This document shows positions 27,540 to 37,700 of a stretch of 64,000 nt of DNA, one piece after another (within the stretch, counting starts at the first letter, position 1; each line of letters begins with the position of its first letter). The notes beneath the pieces are model-generated. The model ran no database searches. It had not been told where the DNA came from and worked only from the letters and a program-made list of their open reading frames with translations. The DNA lies in contig CAISOB010000004.1 of NCBI GenBank assembly GCA_903886975.1, forward strand, positions 17,008-81,007, written 5' to 3'. The stretch is from an uncultured beta proteobacterium. GTDB taxonomy: Bacteria; Pseudomonadota; Gammaproteobacteria; Burkholderiales; Rhodocyclaceae. Both the position numbers and the translations under genes were made by a program.

Positions 27540-27584
27540 GGCAGCGGGCAACGCGCTGGCAAAGCGCTTTGCCGAGTCGATTAA

Positions 27585-27622
27585 AGCGAAGGGGTCGATG
27601 CGCAGGCATCGGCCCCTTCGCT
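27585..27622 (+). terminator. Rho-independent terminator after the Lys/Ala-rich gene
   Basis: A 17-bp stem with one G.T pair: arm 27585-27601 (AGCGAAGGGGTCGATGC) and arm 27606-27622 (GCATCGGCCCCTTCGCT), loop GCAG. It lies 45 bp past the stop codon. Confidence 0.8.
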
Positions 27623-27694
27623 CGCTGTATTGAAGGAGAGATCCCAGAACCCGATTCCCCCGACGGGTCGAACCTGAGGTTCGTCGCGTAGTTA

Positions 27695-27710
27695 CGTCTG
27701 CTGGCGCACA
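27695..27710 (+). promoter_or_regulatory. Dyad operator upstream of the Gly/Tyr-rich protein gene
   Basis: The sequence is CGTCTGCTGGCGCACA with a perfect right arm, flanked by GAC. A CAAAAT hexamer at 27733-27738 follows after 22 bp. Confidence 0.55.
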
Positions 27711-27789
27711 GACTGGTCAGCGAGCTAACGGCCAAAATACATAACTGGCACGGACATCACCGTGCAAACGAAATACCAAGGAATCCATC

Positions 27790-28182
27790 ATGAAAGCATC
27801 ATCGGCTTTGGCTGTGCTCGCGTTTGCGGTCACTTTATCCTCGCCTGTCTACGCCCAACATGGTCATGGTGGCGGTCACGGCGGCGGCTGGGGCTTGGGA
27901 GGCTTGGTGGTCGGCGCCGCGATATTCGGCTTGGCAGCGCAATCGGCTTATCAATCTTCGTATGCGTATTCATACCCCTATCAGAATCCATACCCGTATC
28001 CGTATGAATCGCCGATGCCGATTTACGTGCAACCCACTTACGTGCAAGCTCCGCAGCAGGCCATGGCGGTTCCGGCGATGGCGTCGTGGTATTTCTGCCG
28101 TGATAGCCAGGCCTACTACCCCTACGTGCAAAGCTGCGCTGCTGGATGGGAGCGCGTTCCCGCGACCCCACCGGGCCAATAG
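27790..28182 (+). CDS. Secreted Gly/His- and Tyr/Pro-rich protein
   Basis: A 130-residue protein with a signal peptide ending SSPVYAQ, a His/Gly-rich start (HGHGGGHGGGWG), one hydrophobic glycine-rich segment (LGGLVVGAAIFGLAAQSA), a Tyr/Pro-rich spacer, and a conserved-looking C-terminus WYFCRDSQAYYPYVQSCAAGWERV with two cysteines. The C-terminal block recurs in many uncharacterised proteobacterial exported proteins. The His-rich segment may bind metal. Function unknown. Confidence 0.78.
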   Translation: MKASSALAVLAFAVTLSSPVYAQHGHGGGHGGGWGLGGLVVGAAIFGLAAQSAYQSSYAYSYPYQNPYPYPYESPMPIYVQPTYVQAPQQAMAVPAMASWYFCRDSQAYYPYVQSCAAGWERVPATPPGQ

Positions 28183-28282
28183 CCGCGGCCAAAGAACAGG
28201 CCGATGACTGCGCGGCGTAGGCCTTGCGCGCCTCTTGGAGTTGCAAAGTTCAATCGCGGATCAGAGTACTCAGGAGATTAAG

Positions 28283-28564
28283 ATGACGACAGGATTTCCA
28301 ATTTTCGTTCGTATCGAGGTGCTGCTCCGGTATTTGATCAATACCCGTCCAATTGCTGAAAACCGGGTACAGAAACAACTCGCCGAACGATCGGGGCCGC
28401 CGATCGGGGACGGGATGCAAGGGGGTGCCTTATCAAGTGCAGATGTCGTCAGCTCAGCTGCCGCAGTTTCCGCCTCGGCTGCGTCGGCGAGATTGAGTCG
28501 TCCGAGTTACGGAAGTCGGAGAACCAATTGCTCCGTCGAATATACCCGCTCGAATTTGGGGTAA
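28283..28564 (+). CDS. Hypothetical small protein
   Basis: A possible 93-residue protein starting at ATG 28283 behind a good AGGAGA site. It begins with a hydrophobic stretch (FPIFVRIEVLLRYLI) followed by a Ser/Ala-rich tail with no known domain. Coding potential is doubtful because composition is weak and the frame may be fortuitous. It sits between the Gly/Tyr-rich protein and the repeat-bearing histidine kinase. Confidence 0.3.
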   Translation: MTTGFPIFVRIEVLLRYLINTRPIAENRVQKQLAERSGPPIGDGMQGGALSSADVVSSAAAVSASAASARLSRPSYGSRRTNCSVEYTRSNLG

Positions 28565-28765
28565 TCGCCGGAGTTCGCGAGCGGTGAGCTTGGCGGCGTC
28601 GGGTGGCGTCGGCGTCTCAAAGCAGGCAGTGAAGATTCCGACGCAATTCCGCCACTGAGGTAACACTGCGCATATTCTTGATTCGAGGGCGTATGACAAT
28701 TTCATCGTCGGTGGGATATGCGTGCTATTGCCCCGCGGTGCCGCTGCCGCCTCAGGAATGAGCCC

Positions 28766-31003
28766 ATGAACCCGAACCGACTTCCCTTCCCGAAATTGAG
28801 GGATGCCGCTGTTGCGCGATTGCTGAGCGCTCCGCCTGCGGTAACGCGCCCGGTCGCCGAAACGCTGTATGAACTCCAGGTCCATCAGATCGAACTGGAG
28901 ATGCAAAACGAGGCTTTGCGGGAGGCGCAGGCTGCCCAAGTCGAACTTCTGAAGCGCTACGAGGAACTCTACGAGTTCGCGCCCGTCGGCTACCTCACCC
29001 TTACTGAAGAAGCGCTGATTGCCAATAGCAACCTGCGCGCCTCGACCTTGATCGGCGTCGGCCGTTCGCAACTTCTGCAACAGCCTTTTTCGCGTTTCCT
29101 GTCCCTCGAGGACGCTGATCGTTGGCACCTGTCATTCGCCAGTGCATTGAAGGGAGAACGCCAACTGGATTGTGAGCTGGCCATCCGGGGCAAGGATGGC
29201 GCGCTGGTCCACGTCAGGTTGAACAGCCTGATGTTGACCAAGGATGATCTCTCGGCGACGATCAATGTGGTCCTGACCGAAATCAACGAGAGCAAGCAGG
29301 CGGAATTGATCCTCGCCACCAAGGAACTCGTTTTTCAGAACCGGGAAAAGGAACATCGAGCCGCTGAACTTGTTATTGCCAACAAGGAGCTTATTTTTCA
29401 GAACCAGGAGAAAGAAGATCGGGCCGCTGAACTGGGCGTTGCCAACAAGGAGCTCGTCTTTCAAAACGAAGAGAAGGAACAGCGGGCCGCCGAGCTCGTC
29501 ATTGCCAACGAGGAGCTCGTCTTTCAGAACCGGGAAAAAGAAGACCGGGCCGCTGAGCTCGATGTTGCCAACAAGGAACTCGCCTTCCAAAACGAAGAGA
29601 AGGAACACCGGGCCGCCGAGCTGATCGTTGCCAACAAGGAACTCGTCTTTCAGAATCAGGAAAAAGAAAACCGAGCCGCTGAGCTCGGCGTTGCCAACAT
29701 GGAGCTCGTCTTTCAGAACGAAGAGAAAGAACACCGGGCGACCGAGCTTGGCATCGCAAATGACTCTTTGCGCGAGAGTGAAAGACGGGTGCTCAGGCGC
29801 ACCGCCGAACTCGAGGATGCGAACAACTCGCTCATCCTTGCCCGATGCCAGGCCGAATCCGCCAACTCCGCCAAGAGCGATTTTCTCGCCAACATGAGCC
29901 ACGAAATTAGAACGCCGATGAATGGCATTTTGGGCATGGCGTACATTCTGCGACGTGGCGGCGTAACACTGCTTCAGTCCGATTATCTCGACAAGATCGA
30001 CACTGCCGCACAACACCTTCTCGGGATCATCAACGACATCCTCGACATTTCGAAGATCGAGGCCGGAAAATTCGTCCTCGAGGAAGCGCCGGTTTCCTTC
30101 CCGAGCTTGCTGTCCAATGTCGTTTCCATCGTCTCGGAGGGTGTCAAGAGCAAAGGCATTGAATTGCGCGTCCGGACCGAGGCTTTGCCTTCCAACCTGC
30201 TGGGCGACCCCACGCGGCTGCAACAATCTTTGCTCAACTATGCGACCAACGCGCTGAAATTCACCGAAGCGGGTTCGATTACGCTACGCACCGTCAAGTT
30301 GAAGGAGACCGCCGAGTCGGTGTGGGTGCGTTTCGAAGTGCAGGATACCGGCATCGGCATTCCACCCGAAGCGGTGACGCGAATCTTTCGCGCCTTCGAG
30401 CAAGCCGACAATTCGACCACGCGCAAGTACGGCGGCACCGGCCTTGGACTGGCCATTACGCGCCGTCTGGTCGAGCAGATGGGAGGCGGCGTTGGCGTTG
30501 AAAGTCTGCAGGGCGTCGGCAGCACGTTCTGGCTCACCGTGAAACTGAAGAAAGGCATTGAAACGGGCCCGCGGGAGCCGGCCGCGGCTATTGATGCCGA
30601 GTTGCTTCTGCGGTTGCGCCATTCAGGAAAGCGCATTCTGGTCGCGGACGATGAACCGGTGAACCAGGAAGTGACGAGGTTTCTGCTCGAGGACATCGGT
30701 CTGAAGGCCGATTCGGCGGAAGATGGTGTAGAGGCCGTCGCCTTGGCCCGGAAGACGGTCTATGCGGCCATCCTCATGGACATGCAGATGCCCAGGCTGA
30801 ATGGGCTGGAGGCGACGCGGCAGATACGCCAGATCCCTGGCTACCGGCAGATTCCGATCATTGCCATGACGGCCAACGCCTTCGTCGAGGATACCTCGCG
30901 GTGCCTGGAAGCCGGGATGGACGACTTCATGATCAAGCCCTTCGACCCGGACAAGCTCTACTCGATGTTGATTGCTCATCTGGATCTGCGCTCCGCATCA
31001 TAG
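28766..31003 (+). CDS. Hybrid sensor histidine kinase with seven 21-residue coiled-coil repeats
   Basis: A 745-residue cytoplasmic-looking kinase without membrane helices. Order: an N-terminal helix ([20 protein letters not shown]), a PAS-like domain (about 65-170), seven near-identical 21-residue units (186-332), the HisKA motif [15 protein letters not shown] with His379, the HATPase (N box [15 protein letters not shown] boxes VQDTGIGI and YGGTGLGL) and a receiver with [11 protein letters not shown], Asp672. ATG 28766 follows CAGGAATGAGCCC. The repeat block is three heptads per unit, extending the signalling helix between sensor and kinase core. The signal sensed is unknown. Confidence 0.92.
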   Translation: MNPNRLPFPKLRDAAVARLLSAPPAVTRPVAETLYELQVHQIELEMQNEALREAQAAQVELLKRYEELYEFAPVGYLTLTEEALIANSNLRASTLIGVGRSQLLQQPFSRFLSLEDADRWHLSFASALKGERQLDCELAIRGKDGALVHVRLNSLMLTKDDLSATINVVLTEINESKQAELILATKELVFQNREKEHRAAELVIANKELIFQNQEKEDRAAELGVANKELVFQNEEKEQRAAELVIANEELVFQNREKEDRAAELDVANKELAFQNEEKEHRAAELIVANKELVFQNQEKENRAAELGVANMELVFQNEEKEHRATELGIANDSLRESERRVLRRTAELEDANNSLILARCQAESANSAKSDFLANMSHEIRTPMNGILGMAYILRRGGVTLLQSDYLDKIDTAAQHLLGIINDILDISKIEAGKFVLEEAPVSFPSLLSNVVSIVSEGVKSKGIELRVRTEALPSNLLGDPTRLQQSLLNYATNALKFTEAGSITLRTVKLKETAESVWVRFEVQDTGIGIPPEAVTRIFRAFEQADNSTTRKYGGTGLGLAITRRLVEQMGGGVGVESLQGVGSTFWLTVKLKKGIETGPREPAAAIDAELLLRLRHSGKRILVADDEPVNQEVTRFLLEDIGLKADSAEDGVEAVALARKTVYAAILMDMQMPRLNGLEATRQIRQIPGYRQIPIIAMTANAFVEDTSRCLEAGMDDFMIKPFDPDKLYSMLIAHLDLRSAS
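29321..29761 (+). repeat. Seven tandem 63-bp units inside the histidine kinase gene
   Basis: Units begin at 29321, 29384, 29447, 29510, 29573, 29636 and 29699, each encoding a variant of KELVFQNxEKExRAAELxxAN. A degenerate eighth unit ([21 protein letters not shown]) follows. Alternating units share Q, R or E at the variable position, so larger two-unit duplications may have occurred. The length is a multiple of seven residues, so copy-number change would preserve the coiled-coil register. Confidence 0.9.
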
Positions 31004-31321
31004 CGGCGTGCCGCAGGTCCGCTGGCCGGCGATCGACGGGATGTCGCCACAAATATGCATAGGGCATGTTACGGCCATGGCGGCCGCCGGCATTCGAATT
31101 GCGAATCGTCGAAGCATCTCTGTACGGGGCCGCACAGAGCGCGTTGCAGAATTCTGCCAAATTGGGCGCTTGCTGCGAATCGGCAATGCACGGGTGCGAA
31201 GGCTTGTTCAATATCCTGCGGACCTTGAGTAAACCCCGTGTGAGCACCAAGTTGCGTCAGCTGTTTGAACCAAACAACGCGGTTCGGCATTCGCTGTGTA
31301 ACTTCTTACAGGAACGATCAG
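31004..31321. other. 318-bp intergenic region with an operator copy
   Basis: This gap between the histidine kinase and the crystallin-domain gene contains the dyad at 31121-31136. I see no further gene or clear terminator in it. Confidence 0.5.
31121..31136 (+). promoter_or_regulatory. Dyad operator upstream of the crystallin/glycine-zipper gene
   Basis: The sequence is TGTACGGGGCCGCACA with extended flanks CTC and GAG, so the outer dyad CTCTGT...ACAGAG is perfect. A CAAATT hexamer at 31158-31163 follows after 21 bp. The start codon is 185 bp away, farther than in other cases. Confidence 0.5.
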
Positions 31322-32140
31322 ATGAATTCAATGTTGAGAACCGCTTTGTCCATGACCGCTGTCGCGATTTCCGCGCAGGCGGCAGCGGCGGGGCTTACTT
31401 TTTACGAACGCGACAACTTTCAAGGCCGGTCCTTCACCACCGAGCAACCGGTCCGCAACTTCCGGCGCACGGATTTCGACGACCGTGCTTCGTCGGTCGT
31501 CGTTTTCGGCGATCGCTGGGAAGTTTGCGAAGACGCCGGCTTCAGAGGCCGGTGTGTGGTCTTGCGTCCGGGCCAGTATCCGTCGTTGGCGGCGATGGGC
31601 CTGAACGATCGCATCTCGTCGGTGCGCGATGTCGGCCGCGATGCGCAAGTCGATGAGCTTCGTTATGCTCCCGCGCCGCCGCCGCCACCCGCCGCGGTCT
31701 ATGACAATCACCGCCGCAATGACGAACGGCTTTACGACGCCAAGGTGATCGCAGTGCGCGCAGTAGCCGGAACGCCCGAGCAGCGCTGCTGGGTCGATCA
31801 GGAACAGGTCGTTCAGGAGCGCAGCCGAGTCAACGTTCCGGGAGCGATCGTCGGTGCCGTGCTCGGCGGCGTCCTCGGGCATCAAATCGGCAATGGGCGC
31901 GGCAACGATCTTGCCACGGTGGGCGGCGCCGTCGCCGGCGGCGCGGTCGGGGCCAACGTCGGTCGCGGCCAGCAGACGGAAACCCGGGACGTGAAGCATT
32001 GCGAAAACGTCGCCGGCCAGGTCCGGCCCGAATACTGGGATGTCACCTATAACTTCCGGGGTGAGGACCATCGCATGCAGATGACCACGCCGCCCGGACC
32101 CACCGTCATCGTCAACGAGCGGGGCGAGCCACGCTCATGA
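31322..32140 (+). CDS. Secreted beta/gamma-crystallin and glycine-zipper protein
   Basis: A 272-residue exported protein. After the signal peptide (ALSMTAVAISAQAAAA) come two beta/gamma-crystallin Greek-key motifs (LTFYERDNFQGRSFTTEQPV; WEVCEDAGFRGRCVVLRPGQYP), a proline linker, then a glycine-zipper 2TM domain (VPGAIVGAVLGGVLGHQIGNG and ATVGGAVAGGAVGANVG) as in SlyB/17-kDa antigens, and a C-terminal strand-rich part YWDVTYNFRGEDHRMQM. The arrangement suggests an outer-membrane-attached protein with a possibly Ca2+-binding crystallin domain. Its stop overlaps the next start as ATGA. Confidence 0.85.
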   Translation: MNSMLRTALSMTAVAISAQAAAAGLTFYERDNFQGRSFTTEQPVRNFRRTDFDDRASSVVVFGDRWEVCEDAGFRGRCVVLRPGQYPSLAAMGLNDRISSVRDVGRDAQVDELRYAPAPPPPPAAVYDNHRRNDERLYDAKVIAVRAVAGTPEQRCWVDQEQVVQERSRVNVPGAIVGAVLGGVLGHQIGNGRGNDLATVGGAVAGGAVGANVGRGQQTETRDVKHCENVAGQVRPEYWDVTYNFRGEDHRMQMTTPPGPTVIVNERGEPRS

Positions 32141-32961
32141 AACCGCAAATGAAAATTCGCGTCGGTTTCGAAATGGTCTATGACTGCCCGCAGCCCACGC
32201 CGATAATCTTCACCCTGAACGTTCACTTCACGCGCGTATCCGATCTCGTCGGCCGCGATGACCTGAGCTTCGATCCGCCGGTTCCGATATCGGCCTATCG
32301 CGACAGCTTTGGCAACTGGTGCACCCGCATCGTCGCACCGACGGGACGTCTGCGCGTTTCCGCCGATGCCGTCGTGCGGGATAGCGGGGTTCCCGATGTG
32401 GTCGTCCCACAGGCGCAGCAGCTTCCGGTGCCGGACCTGCCCGACGAAACCTTGCTCTTCCTGCTCGGCAGCCGCTATTGCGAGACCGACAAGCTATCCG
32501 AGATCGCCTGGAATCTCTTCGGGCAGGCGCCGACCGGCTGGGGCCGCGTCCAGGCCATCTGCGATTATGTCAATGGCCATATCACATTCGGCTATGAAAA
32601 CGCCCGCATGACGCGTTCGGCGTTGGAAGCCTATTACGACAGGACGGGCGTCTGTCGTGACTTTACCCACCTGGCCATCGCCTTTTGCCGCTGCATGAAC
32701 ATCCCGGCGCGATACTGTACCGGTTACCTTGGCGACATCGGAATGCCGCCGCCCTACGGCACGATGGATTTCGCCGCGTGGTTCGAGGTCTTTCTCGGCG
32801 GGCATTGGTATACCTTCGATGCGCGCAACAACACGCCGCGCATCGGCCGGGTGTTGATCGCGCGCGGTCGCGACGCCTCCGACGTTGCGCTGAGCAGCAC
32901 ATTCGGTCCGAACACGCTGGAAAGCTTCAAGGTGTGGACCGATGAAGTCGGCGTCAGCTAG
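32137..32961 (+). CDS. Transglutaminase-like cysteine protease family protein
   Basis: A 274-residue protein. An N-terminal strand-rich region (FEMVYDCPQPTPIIFTLNVH) precedes the transglutaminase-like core with TGVCRDFTHLAIAFCRCMNIPARYCTGYL (candidate nucleophile Cys173) and AWFEVFLGGHWYTFDARNN (candidate Asp). The position where many family members have catalytic His before AW reads DFAAWFEV, so the His may be absent or supplied elsewhere. No signal peptide. It is coupled to the crystallin protein gene by a 4-bp overlap and its stop overlaps the convergent kinase stop. Confidence 0.82.
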   Translation: MKPQMKIRVGFEMVYDCPQPTPIIFTLNVHFTRVSDLVGRDDLSFDPPVPISAYRDSFGNWCTRIVAPTGRLRVSADAVVRDSGVPDVVVPQAQQLPVPDLPDETLLFLLGSRYCETDKLSEIAWNLFGQAPTGWGRVQAICDYVNGHITFGYENARMTRSALEAYYDRTGVCRDFTHLAIAFCRCMNIPARYCTGYLGDIGMPPPYGTMDFAAWFEVFLGGHWYTFDARNNTPRIGRVLIARGRDASDVALSSTFGPNTLESFKVWTDEVGVS

Positions 32962-34754
32962 CCCGTTCGGCTTTGCTGCGCCTGGGCCAGTGCCAGGTCG
33001 AGCGCAACCATGAACTCGTTGATCTTGACCGGTTTGGTCAGGTAGCGGAAGAAGCCGGCCTGCAGGCCCTTCTCGATATCGTGCGGCATCGCGTTGGCGG
33101 AAAGGGCGACGACCGGGATGCGCGCGGTTGCAGGGTCCTCGGCCAGGATTTTCAAAGCGTCAATGCCGCTGATGCCCGGCAGGTTGATGTCCATCAGAAT
33201 GACATCGGGCTGCGCGCTGCGGGCCAGGTTGATGCCGCTGATGCCGTCGCGCGCGCTGATCAGGCGCAGTTCGGGCCGGCGCGCGATGATGTCCTCGACC
33301 AGCATCAGATTGGCGGGGTTATCCTCAACATAGAGCAGGGTGCGCAGCGGCGCATCGCCGGTCGCCTGCGCGGTGACGCAGTCCGCGGCTAGCGGTGCCG
33401 GCGAAGCGAGTTCCGCATCGCCCGCGAGCTTAAGCTCGATCCAGAATTCGCTGCCTTCGCCGACCGTGCTCTCGACGCCGATGATCCCGCCCATCAGGGC
33501 CACGAGTTGCTTGCAAACGACAAGGCCGATGCCGGTGCCCTGTTCGGCGCTGGCCTCTTGGCCCAGTCGATTGAAGGGTTGGAAGAGCTGCGCCAGCTGT
33601 TCCGGCAGGAGGCCCGCGCCAGTGTCGCGCACGCTGATGCGAATTCTTTCCGGGCCGGGAATGATGCACGCCACCAGCACGGTTCCGTGCTTCCGGTTGT
33701 ACTTGATCGCGTTCGACAGCAGGTTGATCAGCACCTGCTTGACGCGGATCCGGTCGGCTCTGATGTAGTGGGTGCGTTCGAAGCGCGGGAAAGTGACGCT
33801 GATGCCGCGGCTTTGCGCCTGGGGCTCGATCATGCTCTGGCATTCGAGCATGATTTCGGAAAGCGACACCGGCTCGACCGACAGCGAAAGCTTGCCCGAT
33901 TCGATCAGCGCGAGGTCGAGTATTTCGTTGATCAGCTCGAGCAGGTACCAGCCGGCCTTGAGGATCTGCCCGATGTTGCGTTGCTGGCCCGGCGTCAGCG
34001 GCGGATTTCCCGATTCCATGAGCTGGGCAAAGCCGAGAATCGCGCTGAGCGGCGTGCGCAGTTCATGGCTCATGCCCGACAGGAAATTCGATTTGGCGAG
34101 GTTGGCCCTGTCGGCGACGAGCCGGGCGTTTTCCAGCTCGGTGTTGCGCTCCTGCAAGACCTGATCGAGCAGCAGGCGCTCGACTTCGATCTGTTTGCGC
34201 TCGGTGATGTCGATCACCATGATGCGCGTCACCGCCGTGCCATCGGCCTCGCTTGCCGCGGTTACGCGCAGGCGTGCCCAGAACGGCGTCCGGTCGTCTT
34301 TGAGCATGTGCAGATCGCACCACTGCGCTGCGGAAGTGGCGATCTGCTTGCGATAGCGGTAATAGCTGTCCTGATCTTCACTGACGATGAAGCGGGTCAT
34401 CGGCTTGCCAACCAGATCGGCGCGCGACAGACCGAGCAGGGTCGCGCCGGCGAGATTGGCTTCGAGCAGCAGCCCGGTCGCCTCGCTGACCGTGTAGTAA
34501 CTGACCGGCGCCAGGTCGTAGAGATCGAAATAGCGGGCGCGCGAGACATCGAGTTCGACCTGCGTGCGGCGCAGTTCCTCGTTCTGCATCTCGAGTTCGA
34601 TCTGGTGCACGCGCAGTTCGTGCAGCATCTGCCGGGTCTGTTCGGGGGACAGGGCTGCCGCGTCATCCGCGCCGGCGAGGGAATTGTCCGCCGCGATCGC
34701 CAGAGCTCGCCGGCGAAGTTCGGCAGCGTGATCGCTCTTTTCGTGGCTGGTCAT
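32958..34754 (-). CDS. PAS-containing hybrid histidine kinase
   Basis: A 598-residue soluble kinase: an N-terminal helix similar to the other kinase ([21 protein letters not shown]), a PAS domain (about 75-185), HisKA with FLSGMSHELRTPLSAIL (His230), HATPase (INLLSNAIKYN, VRDTGAG, GTGIGLVV) and a C-terminal receiver with VILMDINLPGISG carrying the phospho-accepting Asp. Its ATG overlaps the stop of the CheB-CheR-PAS gene as ATGA, so the two are co-translated and likely act in one signalling pathway. Confidence 0.92.
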   Translation of the reverse strand: MTSHEKSDHAAELRRRALAIAADNSLAGADDAAALSPEQTRQMLHELRVHQIELEMQNEELRRTQVELDVSRARYFDLYDLAPVSYYTVSEATGLLLEANLAGATLLGLSRADLVGKPMTRFIVSEDQDSYYRYRKQIATSAAQWCDLHMLKDDRTPFWARLRVTAASEADGTAVTRIMVIDITERKQIEVERLLLDQVLQERNTELENARLVADRANLAKSNFLSGMSHELRTPLSAILGFAQLMESGNPPLTPGQQRNIGQILKAGWYLLELINEILDLALIESGKLSLSVEPVSLSEIMLECQSMIEPQAQSRGISVTFPRFERTHYIRADRIRVKQVLINLLSNAIKYNRKHGTVLVACIIPGPERIRISVRDTGAGLLPEQLAQLFQPFNRLGQEASAEQGTGIGLVVCKQLVALMGGIIGVESTVGEGSEFWIELKLAGDAELASPAPLAADCVTAQATGDAPLRTLLYVEDNPANLMLVEDIIARRPELRLISARDGISGINLARSAQPDVILMDINLPGISGIDALKILAEDPATARIPVVALSANAMPHDIEKGLQAGFFRYLTKPVKINEFMVALDLALAQAQQSRTG

Positions 34755-37700
34755 TTATCGCGGGCTCCGATGGTTCGTTCGGTCGTGGCGATCGCATACC
34801 TCTGCCCGGCCTCGTCGAGCAGCGCGGTGGCCGTCACCCAGACCTCGAGTACGGTGCCGTCCCGGGCAATCCGGCGGGTGCGATACGGCGCCAGCGTGTC
34901 GGCGCCGCCTTGCTGCTGCATCTTGACCAGAGCTTCTTCATGCCCGCCGGGCGGCATCCGCTCGCGCAGATTGAGCAGCAGGGCTTCGGCTTCGCTCCAG
35001 CCGTAGAGGCGCGCGGCACCCGGGTTCCAGGCCAGGGTGCGGCCCTCGAGATCGTGCACGGTGATGGCGTCGTGTGCGTCGCGCACGACCACGGCCAGGC
35101 GCAACTGCTTGTTGGCGTTGTCGAGGGCGGCGCGGGTGCGCACGATCTCGGTGATGTTGACGAAGGAGATCACCGCGCCCTCGATAACGTTGTCGAGCGT
35201 GCGGTAGGGCTGGATGCGCATCGTGTACCACGCGTCCTCGACGGTCTGTACGTCGCGCTCGCTGGGGATCAGGGTATCGAGCACGGTCTTCACGTCGGCG
35301 ACCAGGCTGTCGTAGCCGACGAGGTTGGAGGCGATGTGCGCGACCGGCCGGCCGACGTCGCTCAGGATCAGGTTGATGACCGCGCTGGCGGCCGGCGTGA
35401 AGCGCAGGATGCGCAGCTGATGATCGACAAAGACCGTGCCGATGCCGGTGCCGGCGAGCAGGTTGTTCATGTCGTTGTTGGCGCGCGACAGATCGACGAC
35501 CTTGGTTTGCAGCTCGGCGTTAACCGTCGCCAGTTCCTCGTTGACCGACTGCAATTCTTCTTTCGAGGTTTCGAGCTCCTCGTTCGTCGATTGCAGCTCT
35601 TCATTGACCGACTGCATTTCCTCGTTCGAGGATTTCAACTCTTCGTTCGAACTCTCGAGTTCCTCGTGCGTGCTGTGCAGGTATTCGTCCTTGGCCCGCA
35701 GTTCCTCGGTCAGCGCCAGGATGCGCGCGTCGACGGCGGCCCCGGCCTTGCCCGCCGCCGTGGCCGGACGGGCGCCGGATTTGCCCGATGCCGGTTCGGC
35801 GGCCGGCGTGTCTTCGAGGACGACCAGATACAGCGCCGACTGTGCCGGCTCCAACATCGATGCGCTGTCGGCGGGCAGCGGATGGACGCTCAGCTTGACC
35901 CGGGTGTAGTGGCCGTTGGTCTTGACGTTCAAAGCCGGGCAGCGAACGACCTCTTTACGCTCGGCCGCTTTGTGCAGTGCGATGGCAAGCTCGGGCCGCA
36001 GCCCTTCGCGGGCCATCTTCAGGATATTGCTGACGCCCGTCTCGCCGGGCGCCGGTTCGAGGTACATGCCGGTGCGGCCGTGCAGGTAAAAAATGTCGCC
36101 CTGCGCGTTGACCAGCGCGGCGGCCGGGGCGATCTCCTGCAGCAGGGCGCGCTCGGTCAATTCGCGCAGTGGCCGCTTGGCGCGCTGGCCGGCCTTGACG
36201 GTGTCCGCAGCGTCGCTCGCCTGCGCCGTGTCTCTGGCCGCCGTCACCGGCGGAAGAAGATGTCCAGGCGCGGCGCGCCGCGCATCCGGATCGTCGCCGC
36301 TGCGTCGATACAGCTTGGCCTTGCGGTCGAGTACGGCAAACAGCTCGACGGACTCGCCGACGCCTTCGGAGGTGCCGAGGAATAGTATGCCATTAGGTTT
36401 CAGCGCATAGTGGAACAGCGGGATGAGTTTTTTCTGCAGGTCGGCGCCCAGGTAGATCAGCAGGTTGCGGCAACTGATCAGGTCGAGCCTGGAAAACGGT
36501 GGATCCTTGATCAGGTCCTGCTCGGAAAACACCAGCATGTCGCGCAGGCCCTTGTTGATGCGGTAGGCGCTGCCGTCGGGCACGGCGGTAAAGAAACGCC
36601 CCAGGCGTTCCGGCGAAATATCGGCGGCGATGCTGGCCGGATACAGACCGGTGCGCGCCGCGGCGATCGCGCGGCTGTCGATGTCGGTGGCGAAGACCTG
36701 CACCGAATAGTTCTGCCTGAGCGCCTCCATGCGTTCCTGCAGGAGAATGGCGAGCGAATACGCTTCTTCGCCGGTCGAGCAGCCGGTCGACCAGACCCGC
36801 ACCGCGCTGCCGGCCGGCTTGTCGGCGAACAGTCGGGGGATGACTTCATCCTCGAGAATCTGGAAGGCTTCGGGATCGCGGAAAAAATTGGTTACGCCGA
36901 TCAGCAGGTCGCGAAACAGGGCATCCACTTCGGCTGTTGTTTCCTGCAGATACTTGAGATAGCTGGCGATCGAGTCGATCTGGTGCACGGCCATGCGCCG
37001 CTCGATGCGGCGGTGTATGGTACTCGGCTTGTATTGCGAGAAATCGTGTCCGGTCTGGGCGCGCAGCAGGATGAAGATCTTCTTGATCGCGCTCTCGTTC
37101 CTCGGCGTCGGCGCGGTGTCTGCGCGCGGCAGCTTGCCGAACGCGTGCGCGGTGTAGGCGATCAGCTGGGCGGGCATTTCGGCCGGCGGCAGTTCAAAGT
37201 CGACGAGGCCGGTGGCCAGGGCATTGCACGGCATCCCGTCGAATTCGCAGGAGGCCGGGTTCTGCACCATGACCATGCCGCCCTGGCCCTTGATCTCGCG
37301 CAGTCCGAGCGTACCGTCGCTGCCGGTGCCGGAGAGCACGATGCCGATGGCCCGCTCGCGCTGATCCTGCGCCAGCGAGCGGAAGAAGAAATCGATCGGC
37401 AGGCGATGGCCGCGCGGCGCCGTCGGTTCGAGCAGGTGCAGCGCGCCGTTGAGAAAAGCCATGTCATAGTTGGGCGGGATGATGTAGGCGCAGTTGACCT
37501 GCACCACCATGCCGTCGCCGACCTCGAAGACCTGCATGCGGGTGTAGCGCTGGATGAGCTCGGTGAGCAGGCTCTTGTGGTCCGGCGCGAGGTGCTGCAC
37601 CAGGACGAAGGCCATGCCGGGTTCGGCGTCGGCGGGCATGCCCGCGAAGAAGGCCTCGAAGGCAGCCAGGCCGCCGGCCGAGGCGCCGATGCCGACGATC

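Noticed and set aside
29321..29761. CRISPR-like array
   Set aside because: The units are contiguous 63-bp coding repeats in frame within a kinase, with no unique spacers.
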